Below, in pieces: positions 50,494-58,958 of a stretch of 64,000 nucleotides of DNA (positions are counted from its first letter, which is position 1; each line of letters opens with the position of its first letter). Source of the stretch: Bradyrhizobium guangxiense (GTDB lineage: Bacteria > Pseudomonadota > Alphaproteobacteria > Rhizobiales > Xanthobacteraceae); the NCBI RefSeq assembly GCF_004114915.1, contig NZ_CP022219.1:4866501-4930500 (forward strand). Reading direction: 5' to 3'. Position numbers and translations under genes: made by a program. Below the pieces are notes generated by a model. That model saw only the letters and a program-made list of their open reading frames with translations. It had not been told where the DNA came from and made no database searches.

Positions 50494-52403
50494 GCATCGC
50501 CGCTGAGCAACACGCGTTACGTGACGACGGGCTGAATGGTCTGCAGCTTTCGACGCGGCTCGAGAGCATCTGGCGCACGCCTTCTGGCTTTCTCGGCGCA
50601 TTGATGTCAGTGGACCACAAGGTCGTGGGTCGCCGCTACATCGTCACGTCCTTCGCGTTCCTGCTGCTCGGCGGGCTTCTCGCGGTCCTTATGCGCGTCC
50701 AACTTGCCAGACCCGAGAACACGTTCCTATCGGCGGACAAGTACAACCAGATCTTCACGATGCACGGCTCGACGATGATGTTCCTGTTCGCCGTACCTGT
50801 CATGGAGGCGTTCGCCGTCTATCTTGTGCCGCTAATGGTCGGAACGCGGAACCTTGCGTTCCCGCGCCTGAATGCGTTCAGCTACTGGATGTTCCTGTTC
50901 GGAGGCTGCTTCCTCTGGATTTCCTTCGCGCTCAATGTCGGCCCCGATGTCGGCTGGTTTGCCTATGTTCCTCTGTCCTCGCTGCAGTACACGCCGACGA
51001 AACGGCCAGACGTGTGGGCACAGATGATCACCTTCACCGAGGTCGCCGCGCTGGCCGTTGCCGTCGAGATCGTCGTGACAGTTTTCAAGCAGCGCGCACC
51101 CGGTATGACGCTCGATCGTATTCCCCTGTTCGTATGGGCGATGCTGGTGACGGCCTTCCTGGTGATGTTCGCAATGCCCTCCATCATGGTGGCATCAACG
51201 TCGCTGATCCTGGACCGCCTGGTCAACACGCGCTTCTACGACTCCTCCTCGGGCGGACATTCCCTGCTCTGGCAGCACCTGTTCTGGTTTTTCGGCCACC
51301 CCGAGGTCTACATCATCTTCATCCCGGGCACCGGCATGGTCTCGGCGATCCTCGCAACCTTCGCCCGGCGGCCAGTGGTCGGCTATCCCGTCGTCATCCT
51401 CTCGCTGATCGCGACGGGATTTCTGTCGTTCGGCCTGTGGGTCCACCACATGTTCGTCACAGGGCTGCCCCAGCTCGGCGCCGGCCTGTTCACTGCCTCC
51501 AGCATGCTGATCGCGGTGCCGAGCGGGCTGCAGATCTTCTGCTGGCTGGCGACGCTCTGGGATGGTCGCCCGGTCTATCGCACCCCGCTCCTGTTCGTGG
51601 TCGGCTTCATTGTGATCTTCGTTATGGGGGGCCTGTCCGGCGTGATGGTCGCCTCGGTGCCGATCGACACCCAGGTGCACGACACCTATTTCGTCGTCGC
51701 CCACTTCCACTACGTTCTGATCGGCGGCGCGGTGTTCCCGCTCATTGGTGCTGTCTATTACTGGTTTCCCAAGATCACCGGCCGGATGCTGAGCGAGAAG
51801 CTCGGGCGCTGGAACTTCTGGCTGGCCTTTGTCGGCTTCAACGTCGCGTTTTTCCCGATGCACATCCTCGGGCTGATCGGAATGCCGCGACGCGTCTATA
51901 CCTACACCGCGGACATGGACTGGGCGCACCTCAATCTGCTGTCCAGCGGCGGAGCTGTGATTTTTGCGCTCAGCTTTGCGCTGCTGCTTGTCAACGCGAT
52001 CCGCAGCCTTCGCTCAGGCGCGCTTGCAGGGGACAATCCCTGGGATGCGTCGACCCTGGAATGGGCCACATCCTCACCGCCGCCACCGCAGAACTTCGAT
52101 CGCATTCCTGTCGTCAAGCATCGCGATCCGCTCTGGCTCGACAGTGCGAGCCTGCCTGTCGTCGCGGGCCTCAGCGTGGAACGGCGAGAAGTGCTGTTGA
52201 CGTCGCTGGCCGAAGCAGAGCCACAAATCCGGGAGGGGTCTCCCGAGCCGAGCATCTGGCCGCTGCTGACGGCCATTGCGACCACCGTGTTCTTCATCGG
52301 CTCGATCTTCACGCCGTGGGCCGTGCTCTGGGGCACGCCACCGATGGCCGTCACCCTGATCGGCTGGTTCTGGCCGGCGGGCAGCAAGGAGGATGAGGAG
52401 TGA
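50490..52403 (+). CDS. coxA: Cytochrome c oxidase subunit I with altered proton-channel residues
   Basis: A 637-residue heme-copper oxidase subunit I, GTG start. Metal ligands are complete: H92 (heme a), H270 with the HPEVY Tyr274 crosslink, H319/H320 (CuB), H405 and H407 (HFH). The glutamate E272 is present. However the D-channel entry reads VGTRNLAFPR (N121 for Asp) and the K-channel position reads PSGLQIF (Q348, 28 residues after HH, for Lys). The C-terminal extension (about 520-637) is cytoplasmic plus two more helices. It is the catalytic subunit of the oxidase. Confidence 0.92.
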   Translation: MSIAAEQHALRDDGLNGLQLSTRLESIWRTPSGFLGALMSVDHKVVGRRYIVTSFAFLLLGGLLAVLMRVQLARPENTFLSADKYNQIFTMHGSTMMFLFAVPVMEAFAVYLVPLMVGTRNLAFPRLNAFSYWMFLFGGCFLWISFALNVGPDVGWFAYVPLSSLQYTPTKRPDVWAQMITFTEVAALAVAVEIVVTVFKQRAPGMTLDRIPLFVWAMLVTAFLVMFAMPSIMVASTSLILDRLVNTRFYDSSSGGHSLLWQHLFWFFGHPEVYIIFIPGTGMVSAILATFARRPVVGYPVVILSLIATGFLSFGLWVHHMFVTGLPQLGAGLFTASSMLIAVPSGLQIFCWLATLWDGRPVYRTPLLFVVGFIVIFVMGGLSGVMVASVPIDTQVHDTYFVVAHFHYVLIGGAVFPLIGAVYYWFPKITGRMLSEKLGRWNFWLAFVGFNVAFFPMHILGLIGMPRRVYTYTADMDWAHLNLLSSGGAVIFALSFALLLVNAIRSLRSGALAGDNPWDASTLEWATSSPPPPQNFDRIPVVKHRDPLWLDSASLPVVAGLSVERREVLLTSLAEAEPQIREGSPEPSIWPLLTAIATTVFFIGSIFTPWAVLWGTPPMAVTLIGWFWPAGSKEDEE

Positions 52404-52999
52404 GACAGACCATCGTCCGCGACGTCTCCGAGTTGCCGACCTATGGCTATGGCCCGCGAAGCGGCCCGTGGTGGGGAGCCATGGGCTTCATGGCGCTAGA
52501 AGGCATGGGATTCGCCATCGCGATCGGCGCCTATCTGTATCTGTACGCCGTCAATCCCAACTGGCCGATCGGCGCCACGCCGCCCGATCTGTGGCCCGGC
52601 ACGGCCGAAACTATCATCTATCTCCTCAGCATCATTCCGAACGAGATGACCAACCGCGCGGCACACCGGCAGGATCTTGCCAAGGTACGCACAGGCCTGA
52701 TCGTGATGTCGCTGATCGGCATCGGCCTGCTTGTCCTGCGCGGTTTCGAGTTCGCCCATCTCAACACCCGCTGGGATAACACCGCCTATGGATCGATCGT
52801 CTGGCTGATTCTCGGGCTGCACACGACGCACCTCGTCACCGATCTCGGCGACACCGTGGTGCTGACGGTGCTGATGTTCACCCGCCACGCCAAGCCGCGC
52901 CGGTTCAGCGACGTCACCGACAACGTGTTCTACTGGAATTTTGTCGTGCTGGCGTGGCTGCCGCTCTATGTGCTGCTGGATTGGGTGCCCCGTCTATGA
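52400..52999 (+). CDS. coxC: Cytochrome c oxidase subunit III
   Basis: A 199-residue membrane protein with five helices: WWGAMGFMALEGMGFAIAIG, IVMSLIGIGLLVLRGFEF, IVWLILGLHTTHLVTDLG and VFYWNFVVLAWLPLYVLLDW are the subunit III pattern, with the conserved helix Glu residues. Shorter than the seven-helix form, as in other caa3-type oxidases. It overlaps subunit I by 4 nt. Confidence 0.88.
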   Translation: MRQTIVRDVSELPTYGYGPRSGPWWGAMGFMALEGMGFAIAIGAYLYLYAVNPNWPIGATPPDLWPGTAETIIYLLSIIPNEMTNRAAHRQDLAKVRTGLIVMSLIGIGLLVLRGFEFAHLNTRWDNTAYGSIVWLILGLHTTHLVTDLGDTVVLTVLMFTRHAKPRRFSDVTDNVFYWNFVVLAWLPLYVLLDWVPRL

Positions 53000-53349
53000 C
53001 CGACACTGAACCACATTCGAAACTACTCTATTGGGCTGGCGTTGCGCTCGGACCGCTCGCCTGGGGCATTAACCTGCAAGGCGTCTATGCGCTCGCCCAT
53101 TTCTCGTGCGAGACAACCAGGCTGACCGGCACGATCATGAGCGCCATATTGGCCGTCGTGGCCCTCGCCGGCACGGCAATATCCGCGCGCGCGGTTCGTC
53201 GGGGCGCCGGAGCGGAGTGGACCGATCCTCAAGGCGGTGGTCCCCGCACGTTCTTGGCCTGGCTCGGTGTCGGCTCCGGCGTGCTGTTTGCGCTTGTCAT
53301 CGCGAACCAGCTCGCGGCATCGCTGATGATCAGCCCATGTCTGCGCTGA
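52996..53349 (+). CDS. Small membrane protein of the oxidase operon
   Basis: A 117-residue protein with about three helices (LYWAGVALGPLAWGINLQGVY, ILAVVALAGTAISAR, LGVGSGVLFALVIANQLA). It is not recognised with certainty; the position after subunit III suggests an accessory or second subunit III-like part of the oxidase. It overlaps the subunit III stop by 4 nt and the ctaG start by 13 nt. Confidence 0.65.
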   Translation: MTDTEPHSKLLYWAGVALGPLAWGINLQGVYALAHFSCETTRLTGTIMSAILAVVALAGTAISARAVRRGAGAEWTDPQGGGPRTFLAWLGVGSGVLFALVIANQLAASLMISPCLR

Positions 53350-54260
53350 GCCTGCTAGCCCTTTTGCTCAACCTGATTGCAACGCCTGCAATGGCGCATG
53401 GCATCGCGGACGTCGACACGGGCTCGCTCTGGAACTCCGATCCCTGGCTACTGGCGCCGCTTTATGTCGTCGGCATCGGCTTCTATGTCGGCACGCAGCG
53501 GCTCTGGCGCCATGCCGGTGGCGGCCGCGGTGTCAGCTTCCGTCAGGTCGGCGCCTTCTGGACCGGATGGATGATCGTCGCGCTTGCCCTCACCTCACCG
53601 TTGCATTGGCTGGGCGAGCGCCTGTTTACCGCGCACATGATCGAGCACGAGTTGCTCATGGTGATCGGGGCGCCGCTGATGGCCTTCGCGCGGATCAACG
53701 GGCCGATGATGTGGAGCCTGCCCGCCTCGCTTCGCCCAGCGGTCGGCCGCTCTCTCACTTGGCCGCTTGTGGCGAAGCCATGGGCGCTCGTCAGCCATCC
53801 CATCAGTGCGACGGCCCTGCATGGCCTGGCGCTCTGGGCCTGGCATACGCCAGCGCTCTATGCGTGGGCGCTCGAAAACAACGCCATTCATCGCCTTCAG
53901 CACATCAGCTTCTTCGCCACGGCACTGTTGTTCTGGTGGGTGCTGCTGCATGGCCGCGGCATAGGTCGCAGCGTGCGGATCCGGGACGGCATCGCGATCG
54001 CCTGCCTGTTCATCACGGTCCTTCATTCCGGTGTGCTCGGAGCACTGTTGACGTTGTCGACACGCATATGGATCCCGGGACAGGGCGCTCTCGCCGGCGA
54101 ATTCGGCTTGTCGCCCCTGGAGGATCAGCAGCTCGCAGGCATCCTGATGTGGGTGCCCATGGGCATGCTCTACACCGGCGCGGCACTGCTCTTCGCCTAT
54201 CGGTGGCTCACCGCGTTTTCTGCGCGCCCCCACCTGCCGGCCGCTCGGCAGGCCAGCTGA
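53337..54260 (+). CDS. ctaG: Cytochrome c oxidase assembly protein CtaG (caa3 type)
   Basis: A 307-residue membrane protein of the caa3_CtaG family. Several helices with conserved His/Glu residues (FTAHMIEHELLMVIGAPLMA; PALYAWALENNAIHRLQHIS) typical of this copper-loading factor. It is needed to load CuB in aa3/caa3 oxidases. The N-terminus looks like a signal peptide (LIATPAMAHGIAD). It overlaps the preceding gene by 13 nt. Confidence 0.82.
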   Translation: MSALSLLALLLNLIATPAMAHGIADVDTGSLWNSDPWLLAPLYVVGIGFYVGTQRLWRHAGGGRGVSFRQVGAFWTGWMIVALALTSPLHWLGERLFTAHMIEHELLMVIGAPLMAFARINGPMMWSLPASLRPAVGRSLTWPLVAKPWALVSHPISATALHGLALWAWHTPALYAWALENNAIHRLQHISFFATALLFWWVLLHGRGIGRSVRIRDGIAIACLFITVLHSGVLGALLTLSTRIWIPGQGALAGEFGLSPLEDQQLAGILMWVPMGMLYTGAALLFAYRWLTAFSARPHLPAARQAS

Positions 54261-54346
54261 ATGACCTGAAGCTCGCGACGAACATAGGAACTGCGTGTCT
54301 GATGCAGCGTTCGCCTGCTGACTTTCGGCAATCCTGTGGAGGCCAT

Positions 54347-55135
54347 ATGCGCAAGCGAACCGTCCCGGCGACAGTCATCCTCGCGGTTGTCCTTGCGATA
54401 CCGCAAGCCGCGACCGCGGAAGATCAGCCACGTGCGGGAATGTCATGTCCGGTCGACCATGATCAACTGGTGGACATCCTGAAGAAGAGCGTCAAGCCCG
54501 GCGGCGGCCCCAGCAATGGCGGCCTCGACAACAATGAGTGGGCTGCCGTGGTGAACCGGCAGGGCGTGGTTTGTGCCGTCGCCTACAGCGGCAGCAAGGT
54601 CGACGACCAATGGCTTGGCAGCCGCGCCATCGCCGCAGAGAAGGCCAACACGGCAAACGCGTTCAGCCTGAAGAACAAGGCAATGGCCACCGCCAATCTC
54701 TACGCGGGCGCCCAACCTGGCGGCTTCCTGTTCGGCGCAGCGCTCAGCAATCCACCGTCTCCGGAAGTTATCTATGCAGGCACGCCGGAGGAGTTCGGCA
54801 CGGCAAAGGATCCGATGGTCGGCAAGCCCGTTGGCGGCGTGATCGTGTTCGGCGGCGGGCTCGCACTCTATGACGGCAACGGCATTGCCGGCGCGCTCGG
54901 CATCAGCGGCGACAGCTCATGTGCCGACCACAATGTCGCCTGGCGCGTGCGACACTTTCTCGGCCTCGATCATGTGCCGGCCGGTGTCAGCCCTAACATG
55001 AAGGACGCGATCATCTATGACATCGGGCCCGACGGCAAAAGCCCATCGGGCTTCGGTCATCCCAAGTGCAACGGCAAGGAGGACCAGATCGCCGTCGATC
55101 TCGGTGCCGGCATGTCAGGGAACGTCGTGAGATAG
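54347..55135 (+). CDS. Exported HbpS/GlcG-family heme-binding-like protein
   Basis: A 262-residue exported protein, signal peptide to about residue 24 (IPQAATAED). The body shows the GlcG/HbpS fold pattern (AVVNRQGVVCAVAYSG; GSRAIAAEKANTANAFS; VGGVIVFGGGLALYDG, and GALGISGDSSCADHNVA). Members bind heme or small molecules and often accompany PQQ dehydrogenases. ATG 54347 has a good GGAGG site 5 nt upstream. It lies just before the PQQ dehydrogenase and probably belongs to the same unit. Confidence 0.75.
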   Translation: MRKRTVPATVILAVVLAIPQAATAEDQPRAGMSCPVDHDQLVDILKKSVKPGGGPSNGGLDNNEWAAVVNRQGVVCAVAYSGSKVDDQWLGSRAIAAEKANTANAFSLKNKAMATANLYAGAQPGGFLFGAALSNPPSPEVIYAGTPEEFGTAKDPMVGKPVGGVIVFGGGLALYDGNGIAGALGISGDSSCADHNVAWRVRHFLGLDHVPAGVSPNMKDAIIYDIGPDGKSPSGFGHPKCNGKEDQIAVDLGAGMSGNVVR

Positions 55136-55173
55136 CCCCTTCGGGGACTAGGAACCAAGAACGCGCGCAACGT

Positions 55174-55187
55174 TTGTACGTTCGCAA
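55174..55187. promoter_or_regulatory. Weak FixK/FNR-like box upstream of the PQQ dehydrogenase
   Basis: TTGT-N6-GCAA, one base off consensus. It is 52-65 nt before the ATG at 55239. Weak. Confidence 0.2.
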
Positions 55188-55238
55188 ATCGGCCTGCAAC
55201 GCGGCACGGCCTCGTCAATGCCGTGGAGATCTTCACTT

Positions 55239-57086
55239 ATGTTAAGTTTCGGTTTCAGGCGGTTGCTATGGGGAGTACTGAGCACACTCTGGGCAAGCCT
55301 CGCATTGCTATCGCCTGGCTTTGCCCAGACCGATCTGGCAAGTCGCATGAAGGACCCCAGCCAGTGGCCGATGGCTGCGCGCGACTACGCCAACACCCGT
55401 TACAGCGAGCTCGACCAGATCGACGCAAGCAATGCCTCGCGCCTGCAGCTGGCCTGGACGTTCTCGATCGGAGCGGATCGCGGTCAGGAGGCGGCCCCCC
55501 TCGTCGTCGATGGGACCATGTATGTGGTCGGCCCCTATGCCGGCCCTTACCCCAACCGCGTGTTCGCGCTGGATGCAGCGACGGGCGAGCTGAAATGGTC
55601 CTATGCGCCGAAGCCGGAGCCTGCCGCAGCGGGCGTTGCATGTTGCGATGTCGTCAATCGCGGGCTCGCCTTCGACAACGGCAAGGTCTTCCTCAACACG
55701 CTGGACAATCACTCGGTCGCGCTCGACGCCAAGACCGGCAAGGAGCTTTGGCACACCAAGCTGGGCGAGATCAACAAGGGCGAGACCATCACGATGGCGC
55801 CCGTCGTGGTGAAGGGCAAGGTTCTCATCGGCAACAGCGGCGGCGAGATGGGCGTTCGCGGCTGGGTGACCGCGCTCGACGAGAACACCGGAGCCATCGC
55901 CTGGCGCGCCTACGCCACCGGCCCCGACAAGGACGTGCTGATCGGCGACGACTTCAAGCCTTTCTACGACAACCTCAGGGGTAAAGACCTTGGCGTCAAG
56001 AGCTGGCCTCCCGACCGCTGGCAGGTCGGCGGCGGCACCATGTGGGGATGGATCTCTTACGATCCGAATCTCAACCTGATCTATTACGGCACCGCTAATC
56101 CCAGTCCCTGGAACGCAAACCAGCGCAGCGGCGACAATCTCTGGAGCACGACCATCTTCGCGCGCGATCCCGACAACGGACGCGCGAAATGGGCCTATCA
56201 GATCAACCCGCACGACCTGTTCGATCATGACGAGATCAACGAGAACGTGCTGGTCGACCTCGAGCTGAATGGCCAGCCGCGCAAGGTGCTGATCCATCCT
56301 GGTCGCAACGGCTACATGTACGTCATGGACCGCGCCACCGGCGAGGTGATCTCGGCGGACGCCTACGAGTTCGTGAATGCCTATAAGGGCGTCGACCTCA
56401 AGACCGGCAAGATCATCCCCAATGAGGAGAAGACGCCGCTGGTCGGCAAGACCGTCGAGAACATCTGCCCGAGCGCGCCGGGCGCGAAGGATTGGCAGCC
56501 CTCCGCCTGGTCACCCCGCACCAGGCTACTTTACGTTCCGCATCAGCACCTCTGCATGGACTTCAAGGCCTCGCAGGTCGGCTACATCGCCGGCACGCCC
56601 TATGTCGGCGCAGATGTCGACATGTATGCCGGCCCGGGCGGCCATCGCGGCGAGTTCATGGCCTGGGATCCGGTCGCGCGCAAGAAGGTCTGGGAGATCC
56701 ACGAGAAGCTCCCGGTGTGGAGTGGCGCGCTGGTGACTGCAGGCGATGTCGCGTTCTACGGAACGATGGACCGTCTGTTCAAGGCGGTGGATGCAAAGAC
56801 GGGCAAGTTGCTCTGGCAGTTTCGTGCAGGCTCGGGATTCATCGGCCAGCCGATCGCCTATCGTGGCTCGGACGGGCAGCAATACATCGCCATCCTCTCG
56901 GGCGTCGGCGGCTGGCCCGGCGCGGTGGCGAATGCGGAGGTCGACCAGCGCGTGCGCAATGGCGCGCTCGGCTTTACCGGCGCCATGCAGGATCTGCCGT
57001 TCTACACCGCCGGTGGCAGCGAACTTCTGGTGTTCAAGCTCGGCGGCGCCAACAATCAGGACGGCAGCCATGCGCCTCCGCAGTGA
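55239..57086 (+). CDS. PQQ-dependent methanol/ethanol dehydrogenase, lanthanide (DxD) type
   Basis: A 615-residue periplasmic quinoprotein with eight-bladed propeller tryptophan repeats. Signal peptide to about residue 30. Adjacent cysteines (VACCDVV) 135-136 form the vicinal disulfide. Metal ligands by family spacing: E203 (SGGE), N287 (GTAN) and D329 in FDHDEIN, exactly 84 and 42 residues apart as in methanol dehydrogenase. D331 is the additional Asp (DxD) that marks lanthanide-dependent XoxF/ExaF-type enzymes, where MxaF has Ala. ATG 55239 has a GTGGAG site; ATG 55218 lacks one. The substrate could be methanol, ethanol or another alcohol. Confidence 0.88.
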   Translation: MLSFGFRRLLWGVLSTLWASLALLSPGFAQTDLASRMKDPSQWPMAARDYANTRYSELDQIDASNASRLQLAWTFSIGADRGQEAAPLVVDGTMYVVGPYAGPYPNRVFALDAATGELKWSYAPKPEPAAAGVACCDVVNRGLAFDNGKVFLNTLDNHSVALDAKTGKELWHTKLGEINKGETITMAPVVVKGKVLIGNSGGEMGVRGWVTALDENTGAIAWRAYATGPDKDVLIGDDFKPFYDNLRGKDLGVKSWPPDRWQVGGGTMWGWISYDPNLNLIYYGTANPSPWNANQRSGDNLWSTTIFARDPDNGRAKWAYQINPHDLFDHDEINENVLVDLELNGQPRKVLIHPGRNGYMYVMDRATGEVISADAYEFVNAYKGVDLKTGKIIPNEEKTPLVGKTVENICPSAPGAKDWQPSAWSPRTRLLYVPHQHLCMDFKASQVGYIAGTPYVGADVDMYAGPGGHRGEFMAWDPVARKKVWEIHEKLPVWSGALVTAGDVAFYGTMDRLFKAVDAKTGKLLWQFRAGSGFIGQPIAYRGSDGQQYIAILSGVGGWPGAVANAEVDQRVRNGALGFTGAMQDLPFYTAGGSELLVFKLGGANNQDGSHAPPQ

Positions 57087-57921
57087 TTGTGCCGTCTTTG
57101 GTCTTGCTCTCGCGCTTGTCGGGCTGATCGAAATCGCGTCGCCCGCATGGGCCACACCGGATGGCGAGCTTCGTGTCTGCGCTGACCCGAACAATCTGCC
57201 ATTTTCGAACAGCGCTGAGGCCGGCTTCGAAAACAGGCTGGCATCGATGGTAGCAGACGCGCTGGGACGGTCGGTATCCTACACCTGGTGGGCACAGCGT
57301 CGCGGCTTCATCCGCAACACGCTGAGGGCCGAGACATGCGACGTCGTGATGGGCGTGCCCTCCGGCTACGAACTCGTGGAGACCTCAAAACCCTATTATC
57401 GCTCGACCTACGTTTTCGTCAGCCGCCGGGATGAGCATCTGAATCTCTCGTCCCTGCTCGATCCGCGTCTTCATCGTCTCACCATCGGTGTGCACCTCGT
57501 CGGCGACGACGGCAACAATCCGCCGCCCGCGCAGGCTCTCGGCCAGCTTGGCATCGTCGGCAATGTCCGTGGGTATTCAATCTATGGAGATTATCGCCAA
57601 GCCGATCCGCCTGCGCGCCTGATCGAGGCGGTCGAAGCTGGCGAGATCGATGTCGCGGCCGCCTGGGGGCCGCTGGGCGGCTATTTCGCGGCGCATTCCA
57701 AGGTGCCCCTGACGGTCACCCCTATTCAGGACGGCGAACGCTTTCCGCCGCAACAATTCCAGTTCGCCATTTCGATGGGTGTTCGCAAGGGCGACCACGT
57801 TTTGCGCGACCGGCTGAACGCGTTCATCGACGAGCATCGATCCGAGATCGCCGCGCTGCTGCGAAGCTACGGCGTGCCGCTGGTGGAGCTGCCCGTGACG
57901 GCATCGGGAGGACAAGAATGA
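57070..57921 (+). CDS. xoxJ: XoxJ-like quinoprotein-associated periplasmic binding protein
   Basis: A 283-residue exported protein of the family of substrate-binding-like proteins tied to quinoprotein dehydrogenases. Signal peptide to about residue 29; binding-protein fold with ELRVCADPNNLPFSNSAEAG at the N-terminus. In XoxF systems this protein is thought to help activate or mature the dehydrogenase. It overlaps the dehydrogenase 3' end by 17 nt. Confidence 0.82.
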   Translation: MRLRSDCAVFGLALALVGLIEIASPAWATPDGELRVCADPNNLPFSNSAEAGFENRLASMVADALGRSVSYTWWAQRRGFIRNTLRAETCDVVMGVPSGYELVETSKPYYRSTYVFVSRRDEHLNLSSLLDPRLHRLTIGVHLVGDDGNNPPPAQALGQLGIVGNVRGYSIYGDYRQADPPARLIEAVEAGEIDVAAAWGPLGGYFAAHSKVPLTVTPIQDGERFPPQQFQFAISMGVRKGDHVLRDRLNAFIDEHRSEIAALLRSYGVPLVELPVTASGGQE

Positions 57922-58556
57922 TGTCTGCGATAGCGCTGCGCACGAGTGCACTGTCGCTTCTCCTGCTGGCTGTGCCGGACGATGCGGTACTTGGCCAGCA
58001 AACCCTGCCCCAATCCCAGGAGGCGCAGATGCCGACGGTGGCGCCGCGCCCTAATTTCGGTGGCAGCGTCGGCAATGGCAGGCCGGGCGTGTTCATGCAG
58101 GTGCCCGTGACCACGCTCTTCCCAGGCGCGCAGCCGGATCCGCCTCAGATCAAGAACCCGGTCCAGGGCGATCCCACTGCCGAGCAGCGCGGGATGACCT
58201 ATTATGTTAATTTCAACTGTGTCGGCTGCCACGCGCCAAATGGCGGCGGGGGGATGGGGCCGGCGCTGAGCAACAATCTCTTCACCTACGGCTCGCAGCC
58301 CGAGAACATCTACCTGTCGATCTACCAGGGACGGCCGAACGGCATGCCTGCCTGGGGCGGCGTGCTGCCCGACAGCGTGATTTGGGATCTCGTCACCTAT
58401 ATCAGCAAGATCAGCAACGAGCCGAGCCGGCAATGGGGCCGCACCTTCTCGGCAAATCCACTGTCGCCTGAAGTCGAGCAGGTCCCGAGCGAGCAGGTTT
58501 CGACGACCGATCCGTGGTCCGCCACCAAGTCGTTCAACTTCGGTCAAAAGCCCTGA
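57918..58556 (+). CDS. Periplasmic cytochrome c linked to the PQQ dehydrogenase
   Basis: A 212-residue exported class I cytochrome c: heme motif CVGCH at 101-105, Met ligand candidate in RPNGMPAWGG. It probably takes electrons from the quinoprotein and passes them to the oxidase (role of XoxG, inference). It overlaps xoxJ by 4 nt. Confidence 0.8.
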   Translation: MMSAIALRTSALSLLLLAVPDDAVLGQQTLPQSQEAQMPTVAPRPNFGGSVGNGRPGVFMQVPVTTLFPGAQPDPPQIKNPVQGDPTAEQRGMTYYVNFNCVGCHAPNGGGGMGPALSNNLFTYGSQPENIYLSIYQGRPNGMPAWGGVLPDSVIWDLVTYISKISNEPSRQWGRTFSANPLSPEVEQVPSEQVSTTDPWSATKSFNFGQKP

Positions 58557-58575
58557 TGGAAAAGCGGAGCAGCCG

Positions 58576-58953
58576 ATGGTCAATCCAACGACACGATTGC
58601 TCATTGCCTCTCTGTTCGCCATGACGGCTGCTGCCTGCGAGCCTGGCAAGGCCGCCGGCCCCGATAATTTCGCCGGCGATGCGCGCCGGGGCACAGACCT
58701 CGTGAAACAATATCAGTGCGGCGGCTGTCACGACATTCCCGGCATCGCCGGTGCCGACGGCAATGTCGGTCCTCCACTACACCGGATCGGCACCCGGACC
58801 TACATCGCCGGCTACATTCGGAACTCGCCGGACAGCATGGCCGACTGGATCGAAGATCCCCAGCGAGCGTTGCCGGGCAACGCCATGCCGAGAATGGGCA
58901 TCCCACAGAAGGACGCGCGCGACATCGCGGCGTTTCTCTATACGCTGAAGTGA
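58576..58953 (+). CDS. Small lipoprotein-like cytochrome c
   Basis: A 125-residue cytochrome c with a possible lipobox (AMTAAAC, Cys21), heme motif CGGCH at 48-52 and Met ligand in LPGNAMPRMG. It is close to the cytochrome c domain of subunit II in layout, so it may be the second carrier towards the oxidase. ATG 58576 is 19 nt after the previous stop. Confidence 0.8.
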   Translation: MVNPTTRLLIASLFAMTAAACEPGKAAGPDNFAGDARRGTDLVKQYQCGGCHDIPGIAGADGNVGPPLHRIGTRTYIAGYIRNSPDSMADWIEDPQRALPGNAMPRMGIPQKDARDIAAFLYTLK

Positions 58954-58958
58954 AATAC

